Below, in pieces: positions 53,451 through 62,349 of a DNA stretch of 64,000 nt (its first letter is position 1; each line of letters starts with the position of its first letter). The translations under genes were made by a program, and so were the position numbers. This DNA comes from G963664115 sp965216035 (GTDB taxonomy: Bacteria; Acidobacteriota; Terriglobia; 20CM-2-55-15): the NCBI GenBank assembly GCA_965216035.1, contig CBDCFM010000021.1, forward strand, positions 1,240,001-1,304,000. Reading direction: 5' to 3'. The notes beneath the pieces are model-generated. The model did not search any database and had not been told where the DNA came from. It was given only the letters and a program-made list of their open reading frames with translations.

Positions 53451-54266
53451 ATGCACGTCGTGCTGTTGAGGGTCGCTCTGGCCTTCTATTCCGTGGGCTT
53501 ACTGCATTCGGTCGTTTCTGTTCTCAGCAGGAAGTATACGCTTTTTCGCCTCAGCCTCTACGCCGTCATAGCCGGGTTCATCTGCCAGGCGGTTTCAATC
53601 CTTCTGCGTGCGAACGAACTCAACTACATGCCGCTGACGCAACGCTACGAAGCCTTCTCGTTTTTTGCCGCTCTGGTGGCTATGGGATACCTCATAGCCT
53701 ACGCCCGATATCGGATCGCTACGCTGAGCATATTTGTCTGTCCACTGATTTTTATTCTGACGTTTATTGCGAACGTTGCCTATGACCCCTCGAGTGCCAT
53801 TCCTCTTGTGATCCAAAGCAATTGGATTTACGTTCACACGCCTCTGATTTTTCTGGGATACGCGGCTCTGCTCATCTGTTTTGCGGGCTCCACGATGTAC
53901 CTGATTCAGGAACGCGAGCTGAAGTCGAAGCACCACTCTCTGTTCTACTACCGGCTCCCTTCGCTCGAGATCTGCGATGACCTCTCGTACCGTTCGCTGG
54001 CGATCGGCTTTCCGCTCATCACACTTGGCATTGTTTCAGGAGCGCTCTGGGCCCAGTCGGCCTGGGGCACGCTATGGGGCGCCGATTTGAAAATCCTATT
54101 GTCTCTGTTCACGTGGCTGATCTATTTGATGCTGATCCACTATCGGTTTATTGCAGGGTGGCGCGGCAAGAAGGCGGCTTACCTTGCGATCGCAGGATTC
54201 GTCAGTGTGCTGGTGTCGTTTCTCGGAGCAAATTACTTTGGAGGACTGCACTCGTTCACGCAATGA
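53451..54266 (+). CDS. hemX: HemX-like cytochrome c assembly family membrane protein
   Basis: A 271-residue protein of the CcsA/CcmC/HemX family with about eight membrane helices. The heme-handling WWD motif region reads ALWAQSAWGTLWGADLK, a degenerate form of AWG.YW.WDPKE, so true cytochrome c synthetase function is doubtful. HemX proteins modulate the level of glutamyl-tRNA reductase in other bacteria, which suits its place just before hemA. The ATG at 53451 is preferred over 53415. Confidence 0.85.
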   Translation: MHVVLLRVALAFYSVGLLHSVVSVLSRKYTLFRLSLYAVIAGFICQAVSILLRANELNYMPLTQRYEAFSFFAALVAMGYLIAYARYRIATLSIFVCPLIFILTFIANVAYDPSSAIPLVIQSNWIYVHTPLIFLGYAALLICFAGSTMYLIQERELKSKHHSLFYYRLPSLEICDDLSYRSLAIGFPLITLGIVSGALWAQSAWGTLWGADLKILLSLFTWLIYLMLIHYRFIAGWRGKKAAYLAIAGFVSVLVSFLGANYFGGLHSFTQ

Positions 54267-54314
54267 GGGGTCACAGGACGGGAACCCTGGTGTGGATCGG
54301 ATCGATCTAATCCT

Positions 54315-55571
54315 ATGCAACTGGCACTCGTTGGGTTGAGTCACAAAACAGCTCCGGTCGAACTTCGGGAACGGCTTGCGTTCGAGAACGGAGATTTAGG
54401 CACAGCCCTCCAGTCGCTCCTCTCACGCGATGGGATTTCAGAAGCGATGATCCTGTCAACCTGCAATCGAGTCGAGGTCCTCGTTGAAGCCTCAGATGAA
54501 GCTCCAGCTCGCGATTTTCTCTCTTCTTACCATCGCGTCCCGTCGGCCAGTATGGTCAAGCACCTCTATACTCTGCGGAACAACGACGTCATACGGCACG
54601 TCTTCCGGGTCGCCTCGAGCCTGGATTCGATGGTCGTAGGTGAACCGCAGATTCTTGGACAGATCAAAGAGGCCTACCGGCTTGCCCATGATGCCGGCAC
54701 CGTTGGCGTGCACATCGGGTCGGTGATGGATCGTGCGTTCGTCGTTGCGAAGAAAATCAGGAGTGAAACGGGCATCGCTCAATCCGCGGTGTCCGTGAGT
54801 TATGCCGCGGTCGAACTTGCCCGAAAAATCTTCGGAGATCTGAAAGGCAAGAGCGTGATGATTATTGGCGCCAGCAAAATGGGTGAGTTGTCGGCAAAAC
54901 ACCTGAAGCGCGCCGGAGTGTCTATGGTGCTGGTAACGAACCGGACCTTTGAACGCGCCGTGGAAATGGCAAAGGTATTCGACGGGGCGGCGATCCCTTT
55001 CGAGCATCTGAACGCGCACATAGACCGGGCTGACATCGTCATCAGCTCAACTGGGGCACCCCACTTCGTGATCACAAAACTTCAGGCCGAACGCATTATT
55101 CACCAACGGAAGAATCGGCCTATTTTTTTCATCGACATTGCTGTCCCTCGGGACATCGATCCGACCGTGAATGAGATCGATAACGTTTTCCTCTACGACA
55201 TCGACGACCTTCAACAGGTGGTTGAAGAAAATGTCAAAGAACGAATGAGTGAAGCTGTGCGCGCGGAAGAAATGGTCGATGACGAGGTGCGAGCGTTTCG
55301 CTCAAAGCTGCAATCCCGTGAGGTGGTTCCGACGATTGTCGAGCTTCGGGAGACCCTCGAGAAACTTCGCCGTGATGAGATCGAACGGAACCGCAAGCTG
55401 ATGGCCCCCTTGGATCCCGAGCAACTGGAAGCGCTGGAACGCATTACCCAATCCATGATCAACAAGATTTTGCACCACCCAATCACCCAGCTAAAAGATA
55501 TGACCCATCACCCGGATGGGCCTGAGTACATCAAATTCGTTCGAAAGATATTCAATGTCAAAGACCGGTAG
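54315..55571 (+). CDS. hemA: Glutamyl-tRNA reductase
   Basis: A 418-residue enzyme making glutamate-1-semialdehyde from Glu-tRNA, the committed step of C5 tetrapyrrole synthesis. Catalytic Cys50 lies in LSTCNRVEVLVEA. VVGEPQILGQIKEAY and the NADPH-binding VMIIGASKMGELSAKHL follow, with a C-terminal helical dimerisation domain. It overlaps hemC by 17 bp. Confidence 0.97.
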   Translation: MQLALVGLSHKTAPVELRERLAFENGDLGTALQSLLSRDGISEAMILSTCNRVEVLVEASDEAPARDFLSSYHRVPSASMVKHLYTLRNNDVIRHVFRVASSLDSMVVGEPQILGQIKEAYRLAHDAGTVGVHIGSVMDRAFVVAKKIRSETGIAQSAVSVSYAAVELARKIFGDLKGKSVMIIGASKMGELSAKHLKRAGVSMVLVTNRTFERAVEMAKVFDGAAIPFEHLNAHIDRADIVISSTGAPHFVITKLQAERIIHQRKNRPIFFIDIAVPRDIDPTVNEIDNVFLYDIDDLQQVVEENVKERMSEAVRAEEMVDDEVRAFRSKLQSREVVPTIVELRETLEKLRRDEIERNRKLMAPLDPEQLEALERITQSMINKILHHPITQLKDMTHHPDGPEYIKFVRKIFNVKDR

Positions 55572-56493
55572 CGAGCTCGGGCTCGGTACGCGGGGCAGTC
55601 CTCTGGCCCTGTGGCAGGCCAACTGGGCACAGTCTGAGTTGGAGCGCCGCGTTCGGGGCCTTCATGTCACGATTCTTCCCATAAAGACCAGCGGTGATCG
55701 AATTCAGGATGTGCCTCTTGCCCAGGTTGGCGGGAAAGGTCTCTTTACGAAGGAACTGGATGCGGCGCTGCTCGATGGGCGGATTGATTTTGCAGTTCAC
55801 AGTTTGAAGGACCTGCCCTTTGCCCTTCCCGAAGGAACGGTTCTCTCGGCGGTGACCAAAAGGGAGGATCCACGCGACGCTCTGATATCCAACGGCATCC
55901 GTCTCGCCGACATGGTGCCGGGTGCGCGGGTCGGCACCAGCAGCCTTCGCCGCCAGGCGCAACTGCGACGTCGTTTTCCCGCCCTGGAAGTTCTGCCCCT
56001 AAGGGGAAATGTCGATACCCGGCTCGGAAAACTGGATTCGGGTGAGTTTGACGGCATCATTCTGGCCGCCGCCGGTTTGAAAAGGCTCGGGTTTCAGGAA
56101 CGCATCACAGAGTACCTTGAAAGAGACGTTATGCTGTCGGCGGTGGGGCAAGGGGCGCTCGGGCTGGTTTGCCGCTGCGACGATACGCGGACGCTCGATA
56201 CCCTTCAGGTTGTGGACGACATCGACACCCACCAGAGCATCATTGCTGAGCGGGCCCTGATGGCAATCTTAGAGGGGAGTTGTCAAGTGCCGATTGCAGG
56301 ATATGCCTACATTGATGGAGACGAGATCGTACTCCAAGGCCTGATCGCAAGCTTGGATGGTGGCACAGTTGTTGCAGGTGATGTGCGCGGCGCCCGATCG
56401 AATCCTTCCAAAATCGGAGAGCAACTGGGCCGACAACTCCGTGGAGCCGGCGCAGACAGCGTTCTCGAAGAGATACGCCGATATGGGACTTGA
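55555..56493 (+). CDS. hemC: Porphobilinogen deaminase (hydroxymethylbilane synthase)
   Basis: A 312-residue HemC. Start block LGLGTRGSPLALWQANW. Arginine-rich substrate loop GTSSLRRQAQLRR. The dipyrromethane cofactor cysteine is Cys243 in EGSCQVPIAGY. The ATG at 55555 lies inside the end of hemA and is preferred to an upstream start at 55516. It overlaps hemD by 11 bp. Confidence 0.97.
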   Translation: MSKTGSELGLGTRGSPLALWQANWAQSELERRVRGLHVTILPIKTSGDRIQDVPLAQVGGKGLFTKELDAALLDGRIDFAVHSLKDLPFALPEGTVLSAVTKREDPRDALISNGIRLADMVPGARVGTSSLRRQAQLRRRFPALEVLPLRGNVDTRLGKLDSGEFDGIILAAAGLKRLGFQERITEYLERDVMLSAVGQGALGLVCRCDDTRTLDTLQVVDDIDTHQSIIAERALMAILEGSCQVPIAGYAYIDGDEIVLQGLIASLDGGTVVAGDVRGARSNPSKIGEQLGRQLRGAGADSVLEEIRRYGT

Positions 56494-57235
56494 AGGCAAA
56501 ACGGTAATTGTTACCCGTTCCCCTGCCCAGAGCGTGGAGTTTCGGAACTTGCTTGAAGCTCTTGGAGCGGAAGTGATTTCGATTCCCACGCTGGCGATCG
56601 GCCCTTCGGAGACCTGGAAGCCGGCTGACCGGGCCATCGAAGGACTCGCCGATTTCGACTGGATAATTTTCGCCAGCACTAACGCTGTGGATGGTTTCCT
56701 CGACCGGTTCGGAAGATTGCCGCAAGCGAAAATTGCGGCGGTGGGCACTCAAACAGCCCGGCGACTGCAAGAAAGGCACCTCAAGGCCCACCTCGTACCG
56801 GAGGACTTTCGAGGGGAAGGGCTCCTCAAGAGCTTTCCCGAAGACCTCACCGGCATCCGGATTCTGTTGCCTCGCGCCCAATCCGGCAACGATTTGCTTC
56901 CAGACACACTCCGGGAGCGCGGTGCACGGGTGGACATCATCCCGGTCTATCGGAATGAGATACCGGGCGCGGGAGGCGAGGAACTCCGCGTTCTCTTGGC
57001 GGCTGGAACGATTGACTGCATTACTCTGACGAGCGGCTCGACTGCCCGAAACCTGATTCTAATGCTGGAGGTGCCGCATCCGGTGGAGTTACTGTCTGAA
57101 CCCGCCATCGCCGTGATCGGTCCCGTTACGCGCAAAGCGGTTATCGCGCTTGGCCTCCACGTCGACATCGAACCGTCCACCGCAACCATCCCCGCTCTGG
57201 TCAATGCCATCGACCAACATTTCAAGACTTCTTGA
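56483..57235 (+). CDS. hemD: Uroporphyrinogen-III synthase
   Basis: A 250-residue HemD, a two-lobed protein with low family conservation. Recognisable features are the start TVIVTRSPAQSVEFRNLLEA, IIFASTNAVDGFLDRF, and the Thr-Ser block ITLTSGSTARNL. It closes and isomerises hydroxymethylbilane. Overlap with hemC and the order hemA-hemC-hemD support the call. hemB is not in this window. Confidence 0.92.
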   Translation: MGLEGKTVIVTRSPAQSVEFRNLLEALGAEVISIPTLAIGPSETWKPADRAIEGLADFDWIIFASTNAVDGFLDRFGRLPQAKIAAVGTQTARRLQERHLKAHLVPEDFRGEGLLKSFPEDLTGIRILLPRAQSGNDLLPDTLRERGARVDIIPVYRNEIPGAGGEELRVLLAAGTIDCITLTSGSTARNLILMLEVPHPVELLSEPAIAVIGPVTRKAVIALGLHVDIEPSTATIPALVNAIDQHFKTS

Positions 57236-57426
57236 ACCGACTGATTCTATCCCTCGAGTCCGAAGTTCCCTGACTTGAAAGTTGCATTCCGGACAGGACT
57301 TCCCAGACTGTGGCCAGACCACCGCCGGTTGAAACGGGCCGGGGTCAAAATATTGCTGAAGACCGGTTTCCTGAAAAGACGTTGCACGCAATGGACTCCG
57401 ATGGCTAGGTCCGGTTCGCGGGCGAC

Positions 57427-59130
57427 TCAATCCCCGAGCCTAAAGACCATCAGGATGTTGCTCCCATTCGGGGTCCTCAGTTCGGGGTACAAGTTGGCCA
57501 GGTGGTTGGTTCCCGCTGTCGTGCCACCCACGGCCACCGCAATGTACTGGTTTCCGTCCACCGCATACGTCATCGGATAGCCGGTCACTGGCGCACTGAG
57601 CGGTGTTTCCCACAGCACCTGCCCGGTTTCGGCATCGAGCGCCCTGAAGTACCGGTGCAAGTCTCCCACAAAAACCAGTCCACCCCCGGTAGTCAGGACA
57701 GAACCCATTGCCGCCCGCTGATCATAGGTCCACAGAAAGTCCCCAGTCGTAGCTGAAACCGCGGTCAACCTCCCGACCTGGCCGTTCGAACCTTCCATGT
57801 GCTGGATTTCGGAGTAGTTCCCGCCGGAGACGCTTTCGTCCAGAGATACGACCTCGAATATCGTGCATTCATTGCTCACCGTGCTGTACACGGCATCGGT
57901 CGTGGGACTGTAGGCATTCGTCTGGAAGAGCTTGCCGCCGCGCATTCCCGGGCATACCAGGGGCGCATCCCCGATATTCCTGGGAATGATCTCGTCATTC
58001 ATAGTGATTGCGCCGGTCACCGGGTCGATGTCTTCGTAGAGATTCTGGAATGTCACCAGCTGCTTGTGAAACAGATACTCTCCCGTCGTCCGATCCAGGG
58101 CCCAAAGCATGCCAGGCTTGCCGAGCAAATACACCACCTGGCGCAGGACGCCGTCGATCTCCACGTCGGCCAGGATGGGATTGTCCTGGTGATCCATGTC
58201 GAAGTTGTCACGCGGCTGCATCTGGAAAAACCATCGGATTTCACCAGAGTCGGCGTCGAGAGCCAGAATCGAGTTGGAGTACAGCAGCTCACCGCTGCCT
58301 GTGCCTTTGTGCAACTCCGGGTAGGGATAGGGGCTGGCCGTGGTCCAGTACACCAGGTTCAAGTCCGGATCGTAGCTTCCCGTAAGCCAGAACGACGCTT
58401 TCTTCCGTTGCTCGTAGGGCGCGCCCCCCCATGTCGCCTCATGTTCAGCCGGATCTCCGGGACCGGCGACCGATTCTCTCCGCCAGAGTTCCCGTCCCGT
58501 ATCCGCATCATGGGCACTCAAGAAACATGAGCGAGAGGTGCCCGTGCCGCACGTCAGACCGGCAAAGATCCTGCCGTCTCCGGCGATCGGTCCGGCGGAG
58601 TATCGGATCCGGTCGCTGGGATCCCCGGTCTGGATCTCCCATTCCAGGCGCCCGGTCATCGCATCGAGCGCAACAATGTAGCCATCCTCGGTCGTGAGAA
58701 AGATCTTGTCCCCGTAAATCACGAGATTTCGCGTCGTATCTGCGCCCATGCCTTCCGGCAAGTTGCGGCGGTACTCCCAGATGAACTCGCCCGTTCGAGC
58801 ATCGAGCGCCTGCACCACGCCGCGGGTGTGAGGCAGGTACATGACGCCACGGTAGACGATCGGTTCCGACTCCTGCTTCCCGCTCTCCATCGCCCACGCC
58901 CACGCCAGGCGCAAGCCCTGAACGTTCGCGCGCGTGACCTGGTCCAGGGGGCTGTATCCGCTGGCACCGTTGTCACGACGCCAGCTCAACCAGTCGGCCG
59001 GTTCAGAGTCTTGAAGAATGGCGTCAGTCACTGGAACGAAGCGCGACTGTTGTGCGCGCGCCGCATAAAAAACCCCCGACAAAAGCAGTGCCACCACGAC
59101 CAGCGATATACGAAGCCTTCTCATAAACAT
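57427..59130 (-). CDS. PQQ-dependent alcohol dehydrogenase-type quinoprotein
   Basis: A 567-residue secreted beta-propeller protein. Signal peptide at about residues 1-26 (LRISLVVVALLLSGVFYAARA). W-motif propeller repeats recur (ALDARTGEFIWEYRR, ALDAMTGRLEWEIQTGD, ALDADSGEIRWFFQMQPRD, ALDAETGQVLWETPLS). NFDMDHQDNP holds the expected catalytic/metal Asp. Classical methanol and ethanol dehydrogenases have a vicinal Cys pair over PQQ; here two cysteines lie apart in LTCGTGTSRSCF, so cofactor seating may differ. No cytochrome partner is adjacent. AGGAG is 6 nt before the ATG. Confidence 0.87.
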   Translation of the reverse strand: MFMRRLRISLVVVALLLSGVFYAARAQQSRFVPVTDAILQDSEPADWLSWRRDNGASGYSPLDQVTRANVQGLRLAWAWAMESGKQESEPIVYRGVMYLPHTRGVVQALDARTGEFIWEYRRNLPEGMGADTTRNLVIYGDKIFLTTEDGYIVALDAMTGRLEWEIQTGDPSDRIRYSAGPIAGDGRIFAGLTCGTGTSRSCFLSAHDADTGRELWRRESVAGPGDPAEHEATWGGAPYEQRKKASFWLTGSYDPDLNLVYWTTASPYPYPELHKGTGSGELLYSNSILALDADSGEIRWFFQMQPRDNFDMDHQDNPILADVEIDGVLRQVVYLLGKPGMLWALDRTTGEYLFHKQLVTFQNLYEDIDPVTGAITMNDEIIPRNIGDAPLVCPGMRGGKLFQTNAYSPTTDAVYSTVSNECTIFEVVSLDESVSGGNYSEIQHMEGSNGQVGRLTAVSATTGDFLWTYDQRAAMGSVLTTGGGLVFVGDLHRYFRALDAETGQVLWETPLSAPVTGYPMTYAVDGNQYIAVAVGGTTAGTNHLANLYPELRTPNGSNILMVFRLGD

Positions 59131-59298
59131 TCCTTTCTCCTGTTATTGCCTGCCACTCGACACGACGGATTCTGGCAGAGGGCTCCTTGTCTGTAGGGCC
59201 TCGCCGATCGAACTCGCCGCCCTCGGGCACGGCGCATGGTGAACCCGGTTGGATGGGCCACTTTGTCCTACTCTGCCGACACATCTCATCACATCTCA

Positions 59299-61068
59299 CT
59301 AGTGCGGTCGCACCAATAGCTCGATGCTGTTGGACATGCCGCCTTCCGGGGGCGGGTTGAAAACGCTGATCTCAATGGACCGGTAGCCGATGATGCCAAC
59401 ATTCTGGGCGGGGCCGGGAGCCCGGTACGGGTCCGGTCCAGACCGTGAAACCAGGTTGGCGGGAAGATCGAACTCCACGCGGCGCGGGCTCGTTACGAAT
59501 GTCTTCACCGAGATGCCGTTGACACGGATCAGTGACGTCAACAAGAACCCACTGCCCTCGATCGCCACACGGGTGCCTTCGCTGCCCGCCTCCACGATGG
59601 CCGGCGTGAGGGAACTGATGACGGGGGCGAATGTGGACCCCGCCAGGGATCGAGCGGGGCCCGTCTGGGTGTAGTACTCGGGAGTGTAGCCGAGTTCGAT
59701 CCAACGCCCGTCTTTCATTACCCGTTCGATCTCTTCAGTGTTCGAAATGTCAGCCAGAGGATCCGCCCTCAACACAACCAGATCCGCCAGCTTACCGGGT
59801 TCAATCGAGCCGACGCGGGCCGGGCCGCGCGCCCCGTCCCTGCCTTCCAGCAACTCGGCGGACCATCGTGTGGCGGATTTCAGGGCTTGCATTGGAGTGA
59901 GGCCGGCTTCGACCAGCATCTGCATCTCCTGATGCACGCCAAGGCCGGGCACTCCACCCGTTATGGTGTCTGTGCCCGCCTGAATCTTTCCACCCGCGTT
60001 CACGAAGCGGCGGACAAACTCGCGTACGTTTCGATATCCCTGTTCGAAATGGGCGCGATCTCCGGCCGGCAGACGGCTGATCAAGGGCATATTCTCGTAG
60101 CGGCTGGAGAAATTCTTGATCTGCCGATGCTTTAGAAGCAAGCTGTCGGCGATGTTATCCGGAATGTAAACCAGATCCGGATTACTGATGACGCGGTAGT
60201 CGTCCAACTCGCGTTGATTCGCGCGCTCACTCATTCCGCCCCACTCATAGACCAGCGTGGGATTGAGATAGGTGCCGGCCTCGACTGCGTCCGCGATCAT
60301 TCCGTCCAACACGGTCCAATCGGTCATCAATGTCGCCCAGGTCAGATACGCGCCTTCCTGAAACGCTTGAAGGTCGTCGGCCGACATGGCCGCCTGCGTG
60401 AAGCCCCAGACATGTTCGATCACGTCCATGCCATCGCGGATACCGGCCGGCGCGTCCTCGGCGTGCCCGAACACCAGGAAGCCTTCACGGTGGGCTTCCT
60501 CGGCCGCTACGGCATAGGCTCTGCTGGAGGCGTCATCGTAGGTTGGAAAATGGGCCATGTCCGGCTCGTTCTCAAGCCAGAGTTGCATGGCGCGACGGAT
60601 CTCTTCGGGACTGCCGGCGTTGGAGAAGGCAGGTCGATTGCCACTGTGGTAAAGCCGGGGAAGCTTAGCCGATGCCTGACTCCGGGCGCGCAGTTCACGA
60701 TCGAGATCCGTTAGCGCAACGATCGAAGTCACGCCATGATTCAGGAAGAGTTCGCCCATCCAATCAAGCCAGTGGACATGGGAGTCCATCAGTCCCGGGA
60801 TCAGGACCTTGCCATTCAAGTCTACGATTTCGGTACCGGCTGCAACGGGCGACCCGTCGGGAACAATGGCTATGATCGCACTCCCTTCGATCAGTACCGA
60901 CCGATCGACCAGCGGTGCGTCGGACACACCGTCAATGATCGTGGCACCCTGGAGTCGGAGGCGGCGGGTCGATCCTTCCTGCGCCCAGCCCGTCACCCCA
61001 CCCATGAAAAACAGACTTAACGAAACAAGACAAAACAGACAACGACTCCGAAACTTGAAAAGACCCAT
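59299..61068 (-). CDS. Exported amidohydrolase with C-terminal IPT/TIG-like domain
   Basis: About 589 residues. A signal peptide (CLFCLVSLSLFFMGGVTGWA) leads to a metal-dependent amidohydrolase domain: LMDSHVHWLDW (metal HxH), VFGHAEDAPAG, VIEHVWGF and the Asp of IQAGTDTITGGVPG. SIEPGKLADLVVL is the usual end of the barrel. From about residue 480 an Ig-like IPT/TIG-type domain follows (VISSLTPAIVEAGSEGTRVA, IEGSGFL). The combination suggests an extracellular or periplasmic imidazolonepropionase/prolidase-like enzyme. The ATG at 61068 has GGAG upstream; the ATG at 61095 does not. Confidence 0.85.
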   Translation of the reverse strand: MGLFKFRSRCLFCLVSLSLFFMGGVTGWAQEGSTRRLRLQGATIIDGVSDAPLVDRSVLIEGSAIIAIVPDGSPVAAGTEIVDLNGKVLIPGLMDSHVHWLDWMGELFLNHGVTSIVALTDLDRELRARSQASAKLPRLYHSGNRPAFSNAGSPEEIRRAMQLWLENEPDMAHFPTYDDASSRAYAVAAEEAHREGFLVFGHAEDAPAGIRDGMDVIEHVWGFTQAAMSADDLQAFQEGAYLTWATLMTDWTVLDGMIADAVEAGTYLNPTLVYEWGGMSERANQRELDDYRVISNPDLVYIPDNIADSLLLKHRQIKNFSSRYENMPLISRLPAGDRAHFEQGYRNVREFVRRFVNAGGKIQAGTDTITGGVPGLGVHQEMQMLVEAGLTPMQALKSATRWSAELLEGRDGARGPARVGSIEPGKLADLVVLRADPLADISNTEEIERVMKDGRWIELGYTPEYYTQTGPARSLAGSTFAPVISSLTPAIVEAGSEGTRVAIEGSGFLLTSLIRVNGISVKTFVTSPRRVEFDLPANLVSRSGPDPYRAPGPAQNVGIIGYRSIEISVFNPPPEGGMSNSIELLVRPH

Positions 61069-61095
61069 TTTTCTGGCTCCGTATACCTTTCTCAT

Positions 61096-61452
61096 GGTTT
61101 ATTCGGGGGCTGTATCGGCTGACTCTATCACTTTGGCAGATCCGGGGCAAAGCACCCCTTTTACAAGCGCATGCCTATGGTCAATTCGAAATCTTCGACG
61201 TCCCGGAACCGAGTCGGTCGACTCGATGCAGGGTCGAATGCGGGTGGAAGAGACCCTGTCTTGGCGTCGAAAGTAACGGAGCGGCATCCACCGCATCTGA
61301 AAGGTGCAAGTACCCCCCCCTCCCCCGGGACCAGTGGAGACGCCGCCAAGACGAGGCGCGCGTGGGGAGGGTTGACCGCGGCGTATTGGAAATACGCGGA
61401 GGAAACCCGACCAAGCGCAACGACGTATTGGAGGATGTATCCGCTGCTCGAG
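61096..61452. other. Intergenic region with hairpins, no gene recognised
   Basis: About 360 bp between the amidohydrolase and the 58-residue membrane protein. It holds several stems: CGAGTC/GACTCG (61209-61224), an 11-bp stem with one bulge (61238-61248 with 61287-61296) and GCGTATT/AATACGC (61381-61397), plus a C-rich run at 61312-61325. I looked for a riboswitch and could not fit one. Confidence 0.35.
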
Positions 61453-61629
61453 CTAAAAGGGGAAGGGGAACATGATCCAGCTCACGAAAAATGCGACGCC
61501 CAAAAAAGACAGGAAGACGACAATGCCATAGCGAAGTTGTTCTCGTAGTTGCGTTTTGTTGATCAGGCCAAACACAACGGAAACAATCGTGGCGAAGACG
61601 AACAACGAGCTGAAGTGGGAAATTGTCAC
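61453..61629 (-). CDS. 58-residue membrane protein at the end of the yggS cluster
   Basis: GTG start overlapping the TGA of the upstream gene (GTGA). The peptide has two hydrophobic helices, LFVFATIVSVVFGLINK and GIVVFLSFLGVAFFVSWIMF, separated by a short charged turn (TQLREQLRYG), and ends FPFPF. Family unknown. The 4-nt overlap and consistent hydrophobic pattern argue that it is real. Confidence 0.7.
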   Translation of the reverse strand: MTISHFSSLFVFATIVSVVFGLINKTQLREQLRYGIVVFLSFLGVAFFVSWIMFPFPF

Positions 61630-62066
61630 GGCTTGCGCCCCTGGGCGATGTCGAACGCGTCGAGCACGATGAGGTAATTCAACAGCCCGGCTACCCAGAG
61701 ATAGGTGCTCCCATAGTCGTAGCTGGGGTTGGCAAGAAAACCGACGCCCAGACCCAGGCGTTGCGCAACGATGTACGGCACGCCGACGCCGACATTGGCC
61801 AAGAAAGCAAATATGTGTAAGGGTTGTTCAGGCGCCATGTCGTAAAGGCTGCCCTGCATCGCCAATCCGAGAGCAAACATCGCCAGGACTGATAGTGTGA
61901 ACGCAATCGCCCTGCCCCACCGGCCCAGAAACAGATGAGAAGCGCCTGGGACAAACCATCCTGTGGCACAAATTCCCAATGTTGCCACCAAGCTCAATGG
62001 TTTGCGCCGCTTCAGCAGAGGCGCTGTTTCCAGCGCGGAATCCGGTTCCTGCGTTTGTTTGGACAT
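61626..62066 (-). CDS. Small polytopic membrane protein of unknown function
   Basis: A 146-residue protein with an N-terminal charged tail and about four hydrophobic segments (LVATLGICATGWFVPGASHL, AIAFTLSVLAMFALGLAM, IFAFLANVGVGVPYIVA, YLWVAGLLNYLIVLDAF). The block GWFVPGASHLFLGRWGRA and the end LNYLIVLDAFDIAQGRK resemble an acidobacterial DUF (possibly DUF6677), but I am not certain of the family. It follows yggU by 4 bp and overlaps the 58-residue gene. Confidence 0.75.
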   Translation of the reverse strand: MSKQTQEPDSALETAPLLKRRKPLSLVATLGICATGWFVPGASHLFLGRWGRAIAFTLSVLAMFALGLAMQGSLYDMAPEQPLHIFAFLANVGVGVPYIVAQRLGLGVGFLANPSYDYGSTYLWVAGLLNYLIVLDAFDIAQGRKP

Positions 62067-62070
62067 CAGT

Positions 62071-62349
62071 TTAAGAAGTGCGATTGCTTTGACAGCCCGC
62101 GAGCGTTGCCTCCGCCTGGCCGGCGTCCAAGCCTATAATTTCAAATTTTTTGTGTCTACTCTTTTCTCCCAAACGGAGATGTATGGCCGAGCGCGACACG
62201 CCAAAAACGTTGGCTAGATATACTCTCGCAGCTTTGTTGGCCTTTCCGTCCCGGGCGGGGGCGTTCACCTTCAATACCAGAGCTGCTCCTCGATGCCTGG
62301 TGAAGGCTGTCCGGGCAGCGTTGGGAATGATCCGGACGTCGAGCATCAT
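62071..62349 (-). CDS. DUF167 family protein (YggU)
   Basis: A 92-residue protein of the DUF167/YggU family, recognised by the block VKVNAPARDGKANKA-type (here LKVNAPARDGKANKAARVYL) and SRHKKFEIIGL. Function unknown. The ATG overlaps the yggS stop by 4 nt. Confidence 0.92.
   Translation of the reverse strand: MMLDVRIIPNAARTAFTRHRGAALVLKVNAPARDGKANKAARVYLANVFGVSRSAIHLRLGEKSRHKKFEIIGLDAGQAEATLAGCQSNRTS

Noticed and set aside
61238..61310. Glycine-riboswitch-like stretch (GGCGTCGAAAG with later CTGAAAGGTGCAAG)
   Set aside because: The CUCUCAGG core is absent, and no gene lies downstream on that strand.
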